Shown here: positions 1-7,772 of the stretch, piece after piece
Position numbering within the stretch: position 1 is the stretch's first letter
How the letters are laid out: each line of letters begins with the position of its first letter
Notes under the pieces: model-generated
The model's input: the letters and a program-made list of their open reading frames with translations, nothing else
The model's database searches: none
What the model was told of the DNA's origin: nothing
Made by a program: the position numbers and the translations under genes
NCBI GenBank assembly: GCA_937859825.1
Contig: CALMAP010000289.1
Coordinates: 1 to 20,016, forward strand
Length of the DNA: 20,016 bases
DNA from: an uncultured Terriglobus sp.
GTDB taxonomy: Bacteria > Acidobacteriota > Terriglobia > Terriglobales > Acidobacteriaceae
Reading direction: 5' to 3'

Positions 1-148
1 CGCCTTCCGAGTCGAGCGCCCCCGCCCCGTCCGCGAAGACCAGCGTTTCCGTCCACGCCACCCCGAATTCATCGAGGGTTTCGCGCGTCGGCCGCAACGC
101 GGCCATGTCCTCCGCGTTGGCGGCGACGATGAGCACCCGTGGGATCAT
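1..148 (-). CDS. PurE-like protein, N-terminal fragment (runs off the left edge)
   Basis: The minus strand starts at ATG 146-148 and stays open for 49 codons to the window edge, so only the N-terminus is visible. The order of features resembles the PurE (AIR carboxylase / N5-CAIR mutase) Rossmann-like fold: a first strand PRVLIVAAN, a helix EDMAALRPTRETLDEFGV, and a second strand ETLVF. PurE normally has a G-S-x-S-D loop after the first strand and S-A-H-R after the second, and both bind nucleotide. Here they read AANAED and FADG, so if this is a PurE relative it is a diverged copy or a second domain that probably lacks normal substrate binding. It is divergent from the cold-shock gene. The identity rests on a short stretch and could be another flavodoxin-like or response-regulator-like fold. 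Confidence 0.45.
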   Translation of the reverse strand, partial: MIPRVLIVAANAEDMAALRPTRETLDEFGVAWTETLVFADGAGALDSEG

Positions 149-277
149 TGGAACGATCCGACTCCTTGGTTCGAACCCACCCACGCCGCCGTCCGGCAAG
201 AAACCCCTTCGCGGCCTCGTGTATCGCGCATCTGCTGCGCCCAGGCTGGCGTATTAGAAACCAACAGGGCGACCCGT
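149..277. promoter_or_regulatory. Divergent intergenic region between the PurE-like gene and the cold-shock gene
   Basis: These 129 bases separate two divergently read genes, so promoters for both should lie here. I see no convincing -35/-10 pair; TATTAG near 252-257 is a weak candidate -10 for the cold-shock gene. No operator repeats are obvious. Confidence 0.3.
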
Positions 278-508
278 ATGCAAAACAGTAATCTCACTAT
301 GGCCAAAGGCACCGTGAAGTGGTTCAATGAAAAGAAAGGGTTTGGATTCATCGTGGACCCGGAAGTGGCGGGAGACATCTTCGTTCACTTCTCGGCCATC
401 CAATCCGAAGGCTTTAAGACGTTGCAGGAAGGCGATCAAGTCGAATATGAACTCTACACCGATGAAAAGGGTTCCAAAGCTCGCAACGTCAGCCGCGTCG
501 CATCCTAG
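278..508 (+). CDS. Cold-shock protein, CspA family
   Basis: This is a single cold-shock domain of about 70 residues. Such proteins bind single-stranded RNA and DNA and act in the cytoplasm as RNA chaperones or regulators of translation. The RNP1-like stretch KGFGFI and the RNP2-like stretch DIFVHFSAI are both present and intact, and the protein ends in the usual acidic and basic beta-strand region (ARNVSRVAS). The longest frame starts at ATG 278, with weak AGGG 265-268 in front. The family usually begins close to MAKGTVKWFN, which would be the in-frame ATG at 299, but that start has no Shine-Dalgarno sequence. Both starts are possible; 278 is given here. The gene lies 21 bases before shikimate kinase and may share its transcript. 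Confidence 0.93.
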   Translation: MQNSNLTMAKGTVKWFNEKKGFGFIVDPEVAGDIFVHFSAIQSEGFKTLQEGDQVEYELYTDEKGSKARNVSRVAS

Positions 509-529
509 CCCAGCAGAGTTTCGCACATC

Positions 530-1102
530 GTGACCCCGCCGGAAACCGACCCGGAGGCGTTGGGCACGGACAACATCGTGTTGATCGGCCCGATGGGTGC
601 CGGGAAAAGCTCGGTGGCGCGGGAACTCGCGCGAATCTGCCGGCGACGGTGGGTGGACACGGACCGGTTGGTCGTGCAACAGGCCGGGGTCCCCATCACC
701 GAAATTTTCGCCGCGCACGGCGAGGCGCATTTCCGCTGGATGGAAACGGCGGCCATTTGTTCGCTGCAGGGCTCCAGCCGTTTGATCGTTGCCACCGGCG
801 GCGGCGTCGTGACTGAACCCGCCAACCTCCCCCTCCTGCAAGCGTTGGGCTGCGTGGTCTGGCTGACGGCGGACGAGGACGTGCTCTACGAGCGAGTCTC
901 GCGCAACGACCGCCGACCGCTGTTGCAAACCGACGACCCGCGCGCGACCCTGCACCGGCTGCTGGAACTTCGCCGGCCGTTATACTCCGCCTGCGCCCAC
1001 GCGACCGTGGACACTACGACCTGCAGCCACGGGCACGTCGCCGATGCCGTGCTCGCCCAAGCGCGCGCTTTTTTTCAGTCGCGTGACCCGGCGCGCGCCT
1101 GA
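530..1102 (+). CDS. aroK: Shikimate kinase
   Basis: Shikimate kinase phosphorylates shikimate at the 3-hydroxyl with ATP, the fifth step of chorismate and aromatic amino acid synthesis in the cytoplasm. The 190-residue length is slightly above the usual 170-180. The Walker A loop GPMGAGKSS is at residues 20-28. The shikimate-binding acidic pair is in WVDTDRL near residue 42. The GGG substrate loop is in ATGGGVV near residue 90, and the lid arginines are in RNDRRPLL. Translation starts at GTG 530; the N-terminal extension of about 14 residues before the first strand is unremarkable. It sits 21 bases after the cold-shock gene and 15 bases before queG, so co-transcription is likely. Confidence 0.93.
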   Translation: MTPPETDPEALGTDNIVLIGPMGAGKSSVARELARICRRRWVDTDRLVVQQAGVPITEIFAAHGEAHFRWMETAAICSLQGSSRLIVATGGGVVTEPANLPLLQALGCVVWLTADEDVLYERVSRNDRRPLLQTDDPRATLHRLLELRRPLYSACAHATVDTTTCSHGHVADAVLAQARAFFQSRDPARA

Positions 1103-1117
1103 GCGTAATTTCCCGCC

Positions 1118-2173
1118 GTGGACATCAAATCCTCACTGCTCGACCGCGCGAGCGCGCTGGGCTTCGCCTTGTGCCGGGTCGCAAGCTGCCGCGCCCCGTC
1201 GCACGCGGCGGAGTTCGGCCGGTGGCTCGACGCGGGCATGGCTGGCGAGATGTCACCGTGGTTGGAGCGCGGCAGGGCCAAGCGCGCCGATCCGCAGGCC
1301 GTGCTGCCCGGGGCCAGGTCCGTGGTCGTGCTGGCGATGAACTATTGGCAGGGCGAGCGCACTCCGGCTCAGGCGCGCCGCGAAGCCGGACGCATCGCGC
1401 GCTACGCGTGGGGCGAGGATTATCATGATCTGATCGAGACCCGCCTGCGCGCGCTGGACGAGTTTCTGCAAACTTGCGGGGGCCGCCAACGCTATTACGT
1501 GGACACCGGGCCGGTCCTGGAACGCGATTTCGCGGCCGAATCCGGCGCGGGCTGGCAGGGCAAGAGCACCATGCTCCTCCACCCGGAACTGGGCACCTGG
1601 TATTTCCTCGCGGAACTCCTCACCACCCTCGAAATCGAGCCCGATCCACCCATCCGCCACCGCTGCGGCACCTGCACGCGCTGCCTCGACGCCTGCCCGA
1701 CCGGCGCGATCCGCCGCGAGCAGCCCTACCAACTCGACGCGCGTCTTTGCATCTCCTATCTGACCATTGAACACAAGGGACCAATTCCGACCGAGTTGCG
1801 CCCCCTGATGGGCGGGCGCATCTACGGGTGCGACGATTGCCTCGACGCCTGCCCATGGAATCGCTTTGCTCAGGCTAGCCGCGAGGCGACTTTTCAGGCC
1901 CGGCCAGCGACGGCCGGTGTGGCCCTGCGCGAGTTTCTTTCCATGAGCGACGAAGACTTCCGGGTGGCCTTCAAGGGCTCGCCCATCAAGCGCACGAAAC
2001 GGCGCGGATTGCTGCGCAACGTCTGCGTGGCTCTCGGCAACGTCGGCACCGACGCCGACCTGCCTGCCCTCGAACTCGCCGCGACCCACGAGGAAGAACT
2101 CGTCGCCGAGCACGCCCGCTGGGCCATCGGACGTCTCCGCGCGCGCACGGAGGCCGCCGCGCAGCCGGTATGA
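1118..2173 (+). CDS. queG: Epoxyqueuosine reductase QueG
   Basis: QueG reduces epoxyqueuosine to queuosine at the wobble base of tRNAs with GUN anticodons, using cobalamin and two [4Fe-4S] clusters. The 351-residue protein has the N-terminal cobalamin-binding (DUF1730) region, with the active-site stretch YYVDTGPVLERDFA around residue 129. It then has a double ferredoxin domain with cysteines 183, 186, 189, 193 (CGTCTRCLDACP), 211, and 238, 241, 245 (CDDCLDACP). The C-terminal 70 residues look like HEAT repeats, as in the known structures. Start is GTG 1118. The 3' end overlaps the next gene by four bases (ATGA), a sign of translational coupling. A tRNA-Asn(GTT), one of the four queuosine-type tRNAs, lies 2 kb downstream; this is probably chance. 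Confidence 0.95.
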   Translation: MDIKSSLLDRASALGFALCRVASCRAPSHAAEFGRWLDAGMAGEMSPWLERGRAKRADPQAVLPGARSVVVLAMNYWQGERTPAQARREAGRIARYAWGEDYHDLIETRLRALDEFLQTCGGRQRYYVDTGPVLERDFAAESGAGWQGKSTMLLHPELGTWYFLAELLTTLEIEPDPPIRHRCGTCTRCLDACPTGAIRREQPYQLDARLCISYLTIEHKGPIPTELRPLMGGRIYGCDDCLDACPWNRFAQASREATFQARPATAGVALREFLSMSDEDFRVAFKGSPIKRTKRRGLLRNVCVALGNVGTDADLPALELAATHEEELVAEHARWAIGRLRARTEAAAQPV

Positions 2174-3684
2174 AGGAGCGGGTCGCGGTCATCGGGGCGG
2201 GCGTCGGCGGGCTGACGTGCGCCGCCCTGCTGGCAAAGGCAGGTCTGGCCGTCACGGTGTTCGAGAAAAACGAGCGCGTCGGCGGCAAGCTCAACTGGCT
2301 GGAGGCGGACGGCTATACCTGGGACATGGGTCCGAGCCTGTTGACGATGCCCTACGTGTTCGAGGCCTTGTGGCAAAAGCTCGGCCGCCGACTGGAGGAC
2401 GACCTGACGCTCGTTCCCCTGCCCGTCACGTGCCGTTACCGTTGGACGGACGGCGCGCTCATCGACGAAGACGCCGCTTTTTGGGAACGCCCGGACGTGG
2501 CGCGTTTTCTCCGCTACTCACGTGGGCTGTACGACTTGAGCGCCGACGCATTCCTCCATCATCCCCTCGACGAATGGTGGCGGCAGCTGCGCTGGCGCAA
2601 TCTCGCCAAGCTGCGCCATCTGCCCAAGATCGCCTCGTTTCGCACGATGGACGGCGTGGTCAGGCAATTCTTCGGGCGCGACCCGCACCTCGTCCAGCTT
2701 TTCAACCGCTTCGCCACGTACAACGGCTCCTCGCCGTACGCCACCCCGGCGGCGTTCAACATTATCCCTTACGTCGAGGCAAAATTCGGCGGCTGGTATG
2801 TCCGGGGCGGCTTGTACGGCATCGCCCGTGCGCTGGAGGGCATTTGCCGCGACCTCGGCGTGCGCATCCTGACCGGTTGCGAGGTGCAGGGGCTCGGCGG
2901 GATCGACGGTTATCATCTGCAAACGAGCGCGGAACGCACCGGCCCCTTCGATACGGTCGTCTGCAACCAAGATGTGCTCACCGCCTATCCAAGCCTGCTG
3001 TCTGAACATCCGCAGACGCCGCGCTTCCGTGAAACGCACCTGGAACGGCTCACTCCGTCGATCTCGGCGTTTCTGCTGTATCTCGGCGTGGCGAAGACTT
3101 ACCCGCAACTATCACATCACAACATTTTTTTCTCGGACGATTATCCGCGCGAGTTCCATCAACTCTTCGCCGAACGCCAGCCAATTGACGAGCCGACGAT
3201 CTACGTCGCCGTCCATTCCAAGGATGACCCGGACCGCGCCCCTGCCGGGTGCGAGAATTGGTTCGTGCTCGTCAACGCGCCGGCTCTGACGGCCGACCGC
3301 CGGGTGGATTGGCCGGCGATTGGCGCAGGGTACGGCGACCGGATCATCGAGCGCCTCGAAACGCGTTTCGGTTTCCAGGGGTTGCGTGACGCGATCCGGG
3401 TACGGCGGCAATTCACGCCGGCGGACTTCGAGACGCGTTATTTGGCGAACGCTGGCAGCCTGTACGGTTTTGCGAGCCACGGGGTCGGCGCGGCATTTCA
3501 GCGCCCGAAACTTCAACCGTCCGGGTTGAAAGATTTTTATTTTGTCGGTGGGTCCACCCATCCCGGGGGCGGACTCCCGCTGGTTTGTTTGAGCGGACAG
3601 ATGGTCGCCGACAAGGTCCTGCGTCGCCAAGGTAAAAAGGCGAAGGGCCGGTATCGGAGCGCGTTTGGCGGCCAGCCGTCGTAG
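2170..3684 (+). CDS. Phytoene desaturase family carotenoid oxidoreductase (CrtI/CrtN/CrtD type)
   Basis: This 504-residue flavoprotein has the length and layout of CrtI-type desaturases, which introduce double bases' worth of desaturation into carotenoid precursors at the membrane. The N-terminal FAD-binding Rossmann motif is VIGAGVGGLTCAALLAKAG (residues 7-25), followed by VFEKNERVGGKLN and the family stretch YTWDMGPSLLTMP. The C-terminal signature GSTHPGGGLPLVCLSG is intact. Sequence alone does not separate phytoene desaturase from diapophytoene desaturase, from later desaturases such as CrtD, or from ketolase-like relatives, and no other carotenoid gene is in view. The start codon overlaps the queG stop. 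The C-terminal residues after KVLRRQGKKAKG are basic and look non-conserved. Confidence 0.9.
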   Translation: MKERVAVIGAGVGGLTCAALLAKAGLAVTVFEKNERVGGKLNWLEADGYTWDMGPSLLTMPYVFEALWQKLGRRLEDDLTLVPLPVTCRYRWTDGALIDEDAAFWERPDVARFLRYSRGLYDLSADAFLHHPLDEWWRQLRWRNLAKLRHLPKIASFRTMDGVVRQFFGRDPHLVQLFNRFATYNGSSPYATPAAFNIIPYVEAKFGGWYVRGGLYGIARALEGICRDLGVRILTGCEVQGLGGIDGYHLQTSAERTGPFDTVVCNQDVLTAYPSLLSEHPQTPRFRETHLERLTPSISAFLLYLGVAKTYPQLSHHNIFFSDDYPREFHQLFAERQPIDEPTIYVAVHSKDDPDRAPAGCENWFVLVNAPALTADRRVDWPAIGAGYGDRIIERLETRFGFQGLRDAIRVRRQFTPADFETRYLANAGSLYGFASHGVGAAFQRPKLQPSGLKDFYFVGGSTHPGGGLPLVCLSGQMVADKVLRRQGKKAKGRYRSAFGGQPS

Positions 3685-4153
3685 CCTGCCCGCACTGGAC
3701 AATTGGAGGACCACTGCGGATTGGTAATCTTTGAGTGATTGGATCACTGACCGTCGCGCCGAGCAAAGAGGTCAGGAGCAACGCGGCTGATTTGATCCAG
3801 AGTCATCAGGATGGCTCGGTGAAGAGGCACTCCTTCTCATTCAGACGGTACTGCGACTTGCCCATCGGACGCGTTTCCAAGCGAATTGTCGTCGGATGAT
3901 TGGTGACACATACGGAAGCGAGGACGCACCGCAAAGGGTGCCATCGCGTGAGTTGTCATGCCCGAAAAGGCAACGTGCGGAGTTTTGATTCTTGCCGCCG
4001 TGTCAGAGTTTGGTCGCGCAAAGCAGCGGAGACGGCGTGGGCTCAAACAAGGGTTTTCACTTGCGTCGTCGCGCACAAGGTGCCAGAGTCCGCCGAAACA
4101 CCTGCTGGAGGGGCGTTCGCTTGTCGAAGCGCGACGACTCTGGCAGCGGTTGA
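3685..4153. other. Spacer between the desaturase gene and tRNA-Asn
   Basis: I see no credible gene in these 469 bases. Open frames on both strands have no recognisable protein, and one minus-strand frame simply reads antisense through the tRNA. The only clear structure is the inverted repeat at 4081-4145, listed separately. The tRNA promoter should lie in the right half, but no clean -10 is visible. Confidence 0.5.
4081..4145. repeat. 10-bp perfect inverted repeat with an inner hairpin, directly upstream of tRNA-Asn
   Basis: TGCCAGAGTC at 4081-4090 is the exact reverse complement of GACTCTGGCA at 4136-4145. Inside it, CGCTT (4118-4122) pairs with AAGCG (4127-4131) around a GTCG tetraloop. 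The structure ends eight bases before the tRNA. There is no T-run after it, so it is not a standard intrinsic terminator. It could be a small structured RNA, a REP-like element or a processing or regulatory structure for the tRNA. Confidence 0.6.
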
Positions 4154-4228
4154 TCCAGCGTAGCTCAGTGGTAGAGCGGGCGACTGTTAATCGCCTGGTC
4201 GTAGGTTCGAATCCTACCGCTGGAGCCA
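4154..4228 (+). tRNA. tRNA-Asn (anticodon GTT), site of element integration
   Basis: The cloverleaf can be folded by hand. The acceptor stem TCCAGCG (4154-4160) pairs with CGCTGGA (4218-4224). The D arm is GCTCAGTGGTAGAGC. The anticodon stem GGCGA/TCGCC encloses the loop CTGTTAA with anticodon GTT, which reads Asn codons. The T stem GTAGG/CCTAC (4201-4205/4213-4217) encloses TTCGAAT. Base 4225 (G) is the discriminator and CCA (4226-4228) is encoded. The last 23 bases (4206-4228) are repeated at 18002-18024, so the 3' end of the present tRNA was supplied by the integrated element and keeps the tRNA functional. The integrase gene overlaps the tRNA on the other strand. Confidence 0.97.
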
Positions 4229-5520
4229 TTTCGAGCACTTTGCCTCACCGTGCCAGCAAGTGCCAAATTGTGACTTGCACCCTCATTTTCAGGGGTTTCC
4301 GTATCAAAAACAACGGGCATTTGTGTGCCGGACCATGCCAGACTCCGACCGTCTGAGTCTGGGGTTTGTGCGTCTATTTGTGCGTCAGTTTTGAGGGGCA
4401 GACGGCTGATAATAGCCTGCCCTGTGGGCGTCACGGTGAACGACGGGAGCTTCGCCAGTGCCTCCCCGGTACAAAGCTGCCCGGCATCGGTGTACGTCTT
4501 CATCGTCAAGCGCAGGTCACTGTGGCGCATGAGTTCCATCGCCTCCCGTGGTGACACACCTGCTTTCGTCAGATTGGTTGCGAATGTGTAGCGCAGAGCG
4601 TGGAAATCCGCCTTTCGATTCTGAGCATCCGCATAGGGAATCCCGGCACGCTTCAAGTCGCTCTTGAAAACCCACATTCCCGGAAAGCGGTTGCCATCGA
4701 ACAGCTTTGTTTCCGCCAAATTTCGTGAGGGTTGTATGGCCCGAAGCTCTGCGGCAAGCTGTTTGTGTAAGCGGATCGTTGCCTCTCGCTTATTTTTAGT
4801 AATGGAAGATCGGACGGTCAAAAACGGCTCAGGACCGTCAAGATGAATGTCGCTCCATTCGAGTTGCTTGAGTTCATTGCGACGCAACCCGGTAAAGAGT
4901 GCCATCAGGTAGGCTGGCTTTCGAGGACCAGCCACCGCCAGCAGTTTGCCAACTTCTTCCGCGTTCAACGCCCGCCGCTTTCTTACCTCAAGTCCGCGTG
5001 TTTCAACCTTTTTGACCTTCCGAAGCGGATTTGCATTTATCCGGTCTGATTCTTCCATCCATTTGAAAAACGCATTACAGGCATCAAGATACTCGTTCAG
5101 CGTTTTCGGAGCTACTTTCTGTCGGCCACGCCAACGCATAAAGCTATCGGGCGACACGTCAGAAGGACGTTTCCACAAACAACCGCCGAACACTTTCGAC
5201 AACCGCTTTCCGAGGTTGTAAATGTATTTCTGAGATCGGTTCCGCGTACCAACTTCCGCGAGATAATCCCTCGTGTGAACATCTAACGAGGTTTGTGCCG
5301 CCTGCCGTTGTACTTTTGGAGCGATCACACCGGATTGTTCCTGTTGTACCTCAAGAACGATCTCTTGCAATCGCTTTTTTGCAATCTGCTTATCGGTTGC
5401 ATGTAAAGCAACTGATTTTGACTTCGTTTGGCCGTTCACACAGTACCGGCCACGATAAAGACGAGAAGTCACGATCTTGCCGTTAATGCGCCGCTTTGGT
5501 TTGAATACGTTGCAAATCAT
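4165..5520 (-). CDS. Tyrosine recombinase / integrase of the element
   Basis: This 451-residue phage-type integrase catalyses site-specific recombination at the tRNA-Asn site. An N-terminal arm-binding region (about 1-75) is followed by a SAM-like core-binding domain (about 80-170) and the catalytic domain (about 185-345). The active-site residues are visible: Arg213 in TGLRRNEL, a lysine near 242, His307 and Arg310 in HALRYTF, His333 in MRHSDLRLTM and the nucleophile Tyr343 in KTYTDAG. Residues 346-451 form a low-conservation tail containing DAQIDAQ (379-385). The last 20 or so residues (GSSGRIRTYDQ onward) are read from the antisense strand of the tRNA. In a circular form the frame would switch after Arg438 into a different 55-residue end (see 17835-18001). 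Start is ATG 5520. It lies next to the excisionase gene in the same direction. Confidence 0.93.
   Translation of the reverse strand: MICNVFKPKRRINGKIVTSRLYRGRYCVNGQTKSKSVALHATDKQIAKKRLQEIVLEVQQEQSGVIAPKVQRQAAQTSLDVHTRDYLAEVGTRNRSQKYIYNLGKRLSKVFGGCLWKRPSDVSPDSFMRWRGRQKVAPKTLNEYLDACNAFFKWMEESDRINANPLRKVKKVETRGLEVRKRRALNAEEVGKLLAVAGPRKPAYLMALFTGLRRNELKQLEWSDIHLDGPEPFLTVRSSITKNKREATIRLHKQLAAELRAIQPSRNLAETKLFDGNRFPGMWVFKSDLKRAGIPYADAQNRKADFHALRYTFATNLTKAGVSPREAMELMRHSDLRLTMKTYTDAGQLCTGEALAKLPSFTVTPTGQAIISRLPLKTDAQIDAQTPDSDGRSLAWSGTQMPVVFDTETPENEGASHNLALAGTVRQSARNGSSGRIRTYDQAINSRPLYH
4206..4228 (+). repeat. attL: 23-bp attachment core inside tRNA-Asn
   Basis: The 23 bases from the T loop to the CCA of tRNA-Asn (TTCGAATCC ... 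TGGAGCCA) are identical to 18002-18024 in the same orientation. Flanking bases differ on both sides (G versus T before, T versus C after), so the repeat is exactly 23 bp. A 3' tRNA end next to a tyrosine integrase gene is the classical attachment site, so this is the left boundary of the element. Confidence 0.93.
4366..4387. repeat. 22-bp direct repeat, copy 1 (inside the integrase gene)
   Basis: The 22 bases starting TTGTGCGTCTATTTG are identical to 17940-17961, in the same orientation. On the minus strand both copies encode DAQIDAQ, here at integrase residues 379-385. This is separate from the att core and lies about 140 bp inside the left end. Confidence 0.9.
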
Positions 5521-5547
5521 AATTTATTAGTTCCGTAATTACTTTTA

Positions 5548-5790
5548 CTATGCTTGTTGCTCCTTGAGCATATCAAACCACCGGAGAACATCCGACATAA
5601 AGAAGCGGGTACATCGACCGACCTTAATTGGTTTAGGCAGTTTGCCGCTTGCAAGATGACGCCATATTGCTCTTTCACTCATTGAGCAGATTTTTGCGAA
5701 ATGCTTGACGCTAATAAGCTTTTCACCTTGTCCAATGATTGCGCCTTCTTCGCATGAAAGAGAATGATCCATATTCGCACGAGTAAACAT
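5548..5790 (-). CDS. Excisionase / AlpA-like helix-turn-helix DNA-binding protein
   Basis: This 80-residue basic protein has the short MerR-like winged helix found in excisionases and AlpA regulators. After an N-terminal extension of about 25 residues it reads LISVKHFAKICSMSERAIWRHL, the helix-turn-helix, and then the wing LPKPIKVGRCTRFFMSDVLRWF. Proteins of this type bind att-region DNA to bend it during excision, or activate integrase transcription. It lies 27 bases upstream of the integrase start in the same direction, as expected for a recombination directionality factor. AGGAAG precedes the ATG at 5790 by about 11 bases. An internal ATG at 5772 is an alternative. Whether it drives excision or only regulates cannot be told from sequence. 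Confidence 0.85.
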   Translation of the reverse strand: MFTRANMDHSLSCEEGAIIGQGEKLISVKHFAKICSMSERAIWRHLASGKLPKPIKVGRCTRFFMSDVLRWFDMLKEQQA

Positions 5791-5810
5791 ACTATTTCAT
5801 TCTTCCTTTG

Positions 5811-6242
5811 TTACGGCGTCAGGTGCGGCACCCCAAGCAGCACAGCGATTGGTTTAGCTAGCGCAGCTTGCACATCATTTTCAACGGCCAAAACCCGAAT
5901 AGTAGCCTTCCTCACGCGCGCCTCTTGACGAGCGAGTGCTTTCATAAAGCGTGGGAGAGACCGGAGTTCATTCGGGGAAGCTTTTTCCATACCGAGTTTG
6001 ACTTTAGCTAGCTTGGGAGCAAGGAAGCCGCGAGGATTAAAGCACGCATCATGAATGTATTGTCGCGTGTCTTTACTCGCACCAACGTGAAGTGGTTTCC
6101 CCCCCGAATAGAAGACGACAATGCCGCGCTTCGGAATGTCAGACGGCAACTTGTCGCATTTATACAGCGGGCATTTTTGAAGCGATTCAATAGTATTCTC
6201 TAATTCTTTCATTGAAAGGAAAGTGTTACTAGATGTTTTCAT
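5811..6242 (-). CDS. GIY-YIG-like small protein with degenerate motifs
   Basis: The 143-residue protein resembles compact GIY-YIG family proteins. The middle reads KRGIVVFYSGGKPLHVGAS, where the family usually has G-[IV]-Y-x-x-[YF] and L-Y-V-G-x-[ST], followed by a helix with an arginine (KDTRQYI). The C-terminal stretch RVRKATIRVLAVENDVQAAL matches the later strand and helix with an acidic residue. The tyrosine of each half-motif is replaced (GIV and HVG), so cleavage activity is doubtful. It may be a structural or DNA-binding derivative. It sits 20 bases upstream of the excisionase gene in the same direction and is likely co-transcribed with it and the integrase. The start is ATG 6242 without a clear ribosome site; ATG 6212 is an alternative. 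Confidence 0.6.
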   Translation of the reverse strand: MKTSSNTFLSMKELENTIESLQKCPLYKCDKLPSDIPKRGIVVFYSGGKPLHVGASKDTRQYIHDACFNPRGFLAPKLAKVKLGMEKASPNELRSLPRFMKALARQEARVRKATIRVLAVENDVQAALAKPIAVLLGVPHLTP

Positions 6243-7772
6243 AATTAATTGATTAATCCAGAGTAGTCTTTTTCATCTACTCATTTCTTGAAACCCGCCC
6301 GGCAGGAAGTCCGCTTTCTCTATAATGCGGGTGTTGTGCGACTCAGGGTCGTTGAAACATTTATTACTTTGAAGATGAAGACACACTTATGCCTCCTGAC
6401 TTGTTTGCTGACCTGTCGTTTCTTGTTTCATGTTAACCCCAGTTTAGCACGCTTTTCCCGGAAGTCAACTTTTTTAATTTGCAATCACAGAAAAATGTGC
6501 TTGGGACGACTCCACAACTCGCGTCCGGCGGGACGATGGCACATGATTTTGGAGGCCCGTTTGAATGGTTAGCTTGAATCTGAACTTCTAAATACAAAAT
6601 TGGGCAATACAGCTCTCTCGGCACGAACGACTTGTGGCCTATTTATTATTCCGCCGAATATCAAATCACTCGAATATATTAATACAAAATTATATGATTT
6701 CTTTACCTGATTAGGAACGATTTACGACGAATTGAACAGGGTTCACTTTTAGTTTAAGCTGAGTAAACTAACAAACGTCCGAATACAGGTAACGCAGCCG
6801 ATCCGGGTTGTTCAGGTCTTGGTGGGCCTCCCCGCTGCGGCAGAGGCGTTCACAGCAGAGGTCACGGCTCCGCGACCGGGGGTTTAATGAAAACTTTTTG
6901 GGATTAGACTTTGAATTGCTGCGTGGGGGTAGCTGCCATGCATTTTCAGCCCACCGCTTTCAAAATCCTCTTTTAAGATAGGAGCCTTTTCAATTAGCGA
7001 GAAACTCCGGGACGCGAGGACGGGTTCAGCCATTTCGACACTTTCGGCTGGTCGTTTGCAGAAAAATTGGAAAAACGCCGTTCCGCTCGCCATTATCTTG
7101 AAAACCAAGATTATTGGTTCAGCCAAACGACAATCGTGTGGTTCTTGAGGGCACCCTTCGGGGTTAGGCTGCTGGCATCAGTCCGAGTCCAAGAGTTTGC
7201 TTTCTGCATAAACACGGCAGAATCCGCAAAACAGGTCTGGCCGAAGGGTCAGACAGAATAACCCGCTGTGGACCCCTCAAAAGGTCGGTATGGGCATTTG
7301 GAACCAAAGCGACGCCTGCGGTCGTTTGTTGGTTTTTAGAGTTATAGCAAACGTCTCTTCTTGACGGCTCCGAACGAGCGTCAAAAATGCTCCTGTGCGC
7401 TGGCAAGCTCCTTTGGGCTTGTTGCAAAGAAACAGTGCGTGTGTGGCGTCGATCCGAACGACTATAAAGAACACGGCTCCAGAAAAAATCCGCCTCTCGC
7501 AATAGCCTCGAAGCACGAAGTGACTTCCAACATCTCTTCCTGTCTCCGGGGTTATTGTGGACTCTTCTGCTCTGAAAAATTCAGCCTCAGCTTCATCTTC
7601 CGCTGTGAAAGTTCATAAAAAATTACGCGAGCGAAGCGAGCCGACAAGCGAAGCGCGTCGTAAGTATTCTTGGATTATCGGAATGGAAATGAAGCACGAG
7701 ACTTTACTGGATCAAGCTTGTCTATAAATCCGCTGATTTCGGTTATAGCGTTGTTTGACCCTTCTGCGGTCA
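6243..7772. other. 1.5-kb spacer inside the element without a convincing gene
   Basis: Short open frames exist on both strands but none shows a domain, a consistent codon pattern or a ribosome site. A perfect TATAAT at 6321-6326 reads rightward but has no matching -35. Bases 6570-6770 are strongly AT-rich and contain an 11-bp direct repeat AATACAAAATT at 6591-6601 and 6681-6691. Bases 6790-6885 are abruptly GC-rich and contain a minus-strand frame ending in LNNPDRLRYLYSDVC, which may be a gene remnant. The leftward promoter for the integration genes must lie near 6250-6330. The rest may be decayed sequence. Confidence 0.45.

Noticed and set aside
254..955. Long minus-strand frame opposite the cold-shock and shikimate kinase genes
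   Set aside because: It mirrors two clear plus-strand genes in GC-rich DNA and has no recognisable motif.
1253..2113. Long minus-strand frame opposite queG
   Set aside because: It is a GC-bias shadow of queG; the Fe-S cysteine motifs show that the plus strand is the coding one.
3734..3748. AGTGAT/ATCACT hairpin after the desaturase gene as a terminator
   Set aside because: The stem is only 6 bp with a 3-base loop and no T-run follows.
3837..4238. Minus-strand frame containing GFEPTTRRLTVARSTTELRW
   Set aside because: This is the antisense translation of tRNA-Asn, a well-known artefact. The rest of the frame shows no domain.
6884..7502. Minus-strand open frames in the long spacer as genes
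   Set aside because: Neither frame has a ribosome site, domain or protein-like composition; they look like chance frames.
7622..7665. GCGAAGCG-rich stretch as a structured repeat
   Set aside because: The GCGAAGCG units are imperfect and do not form a consistent stem; it is probably simple sequence.
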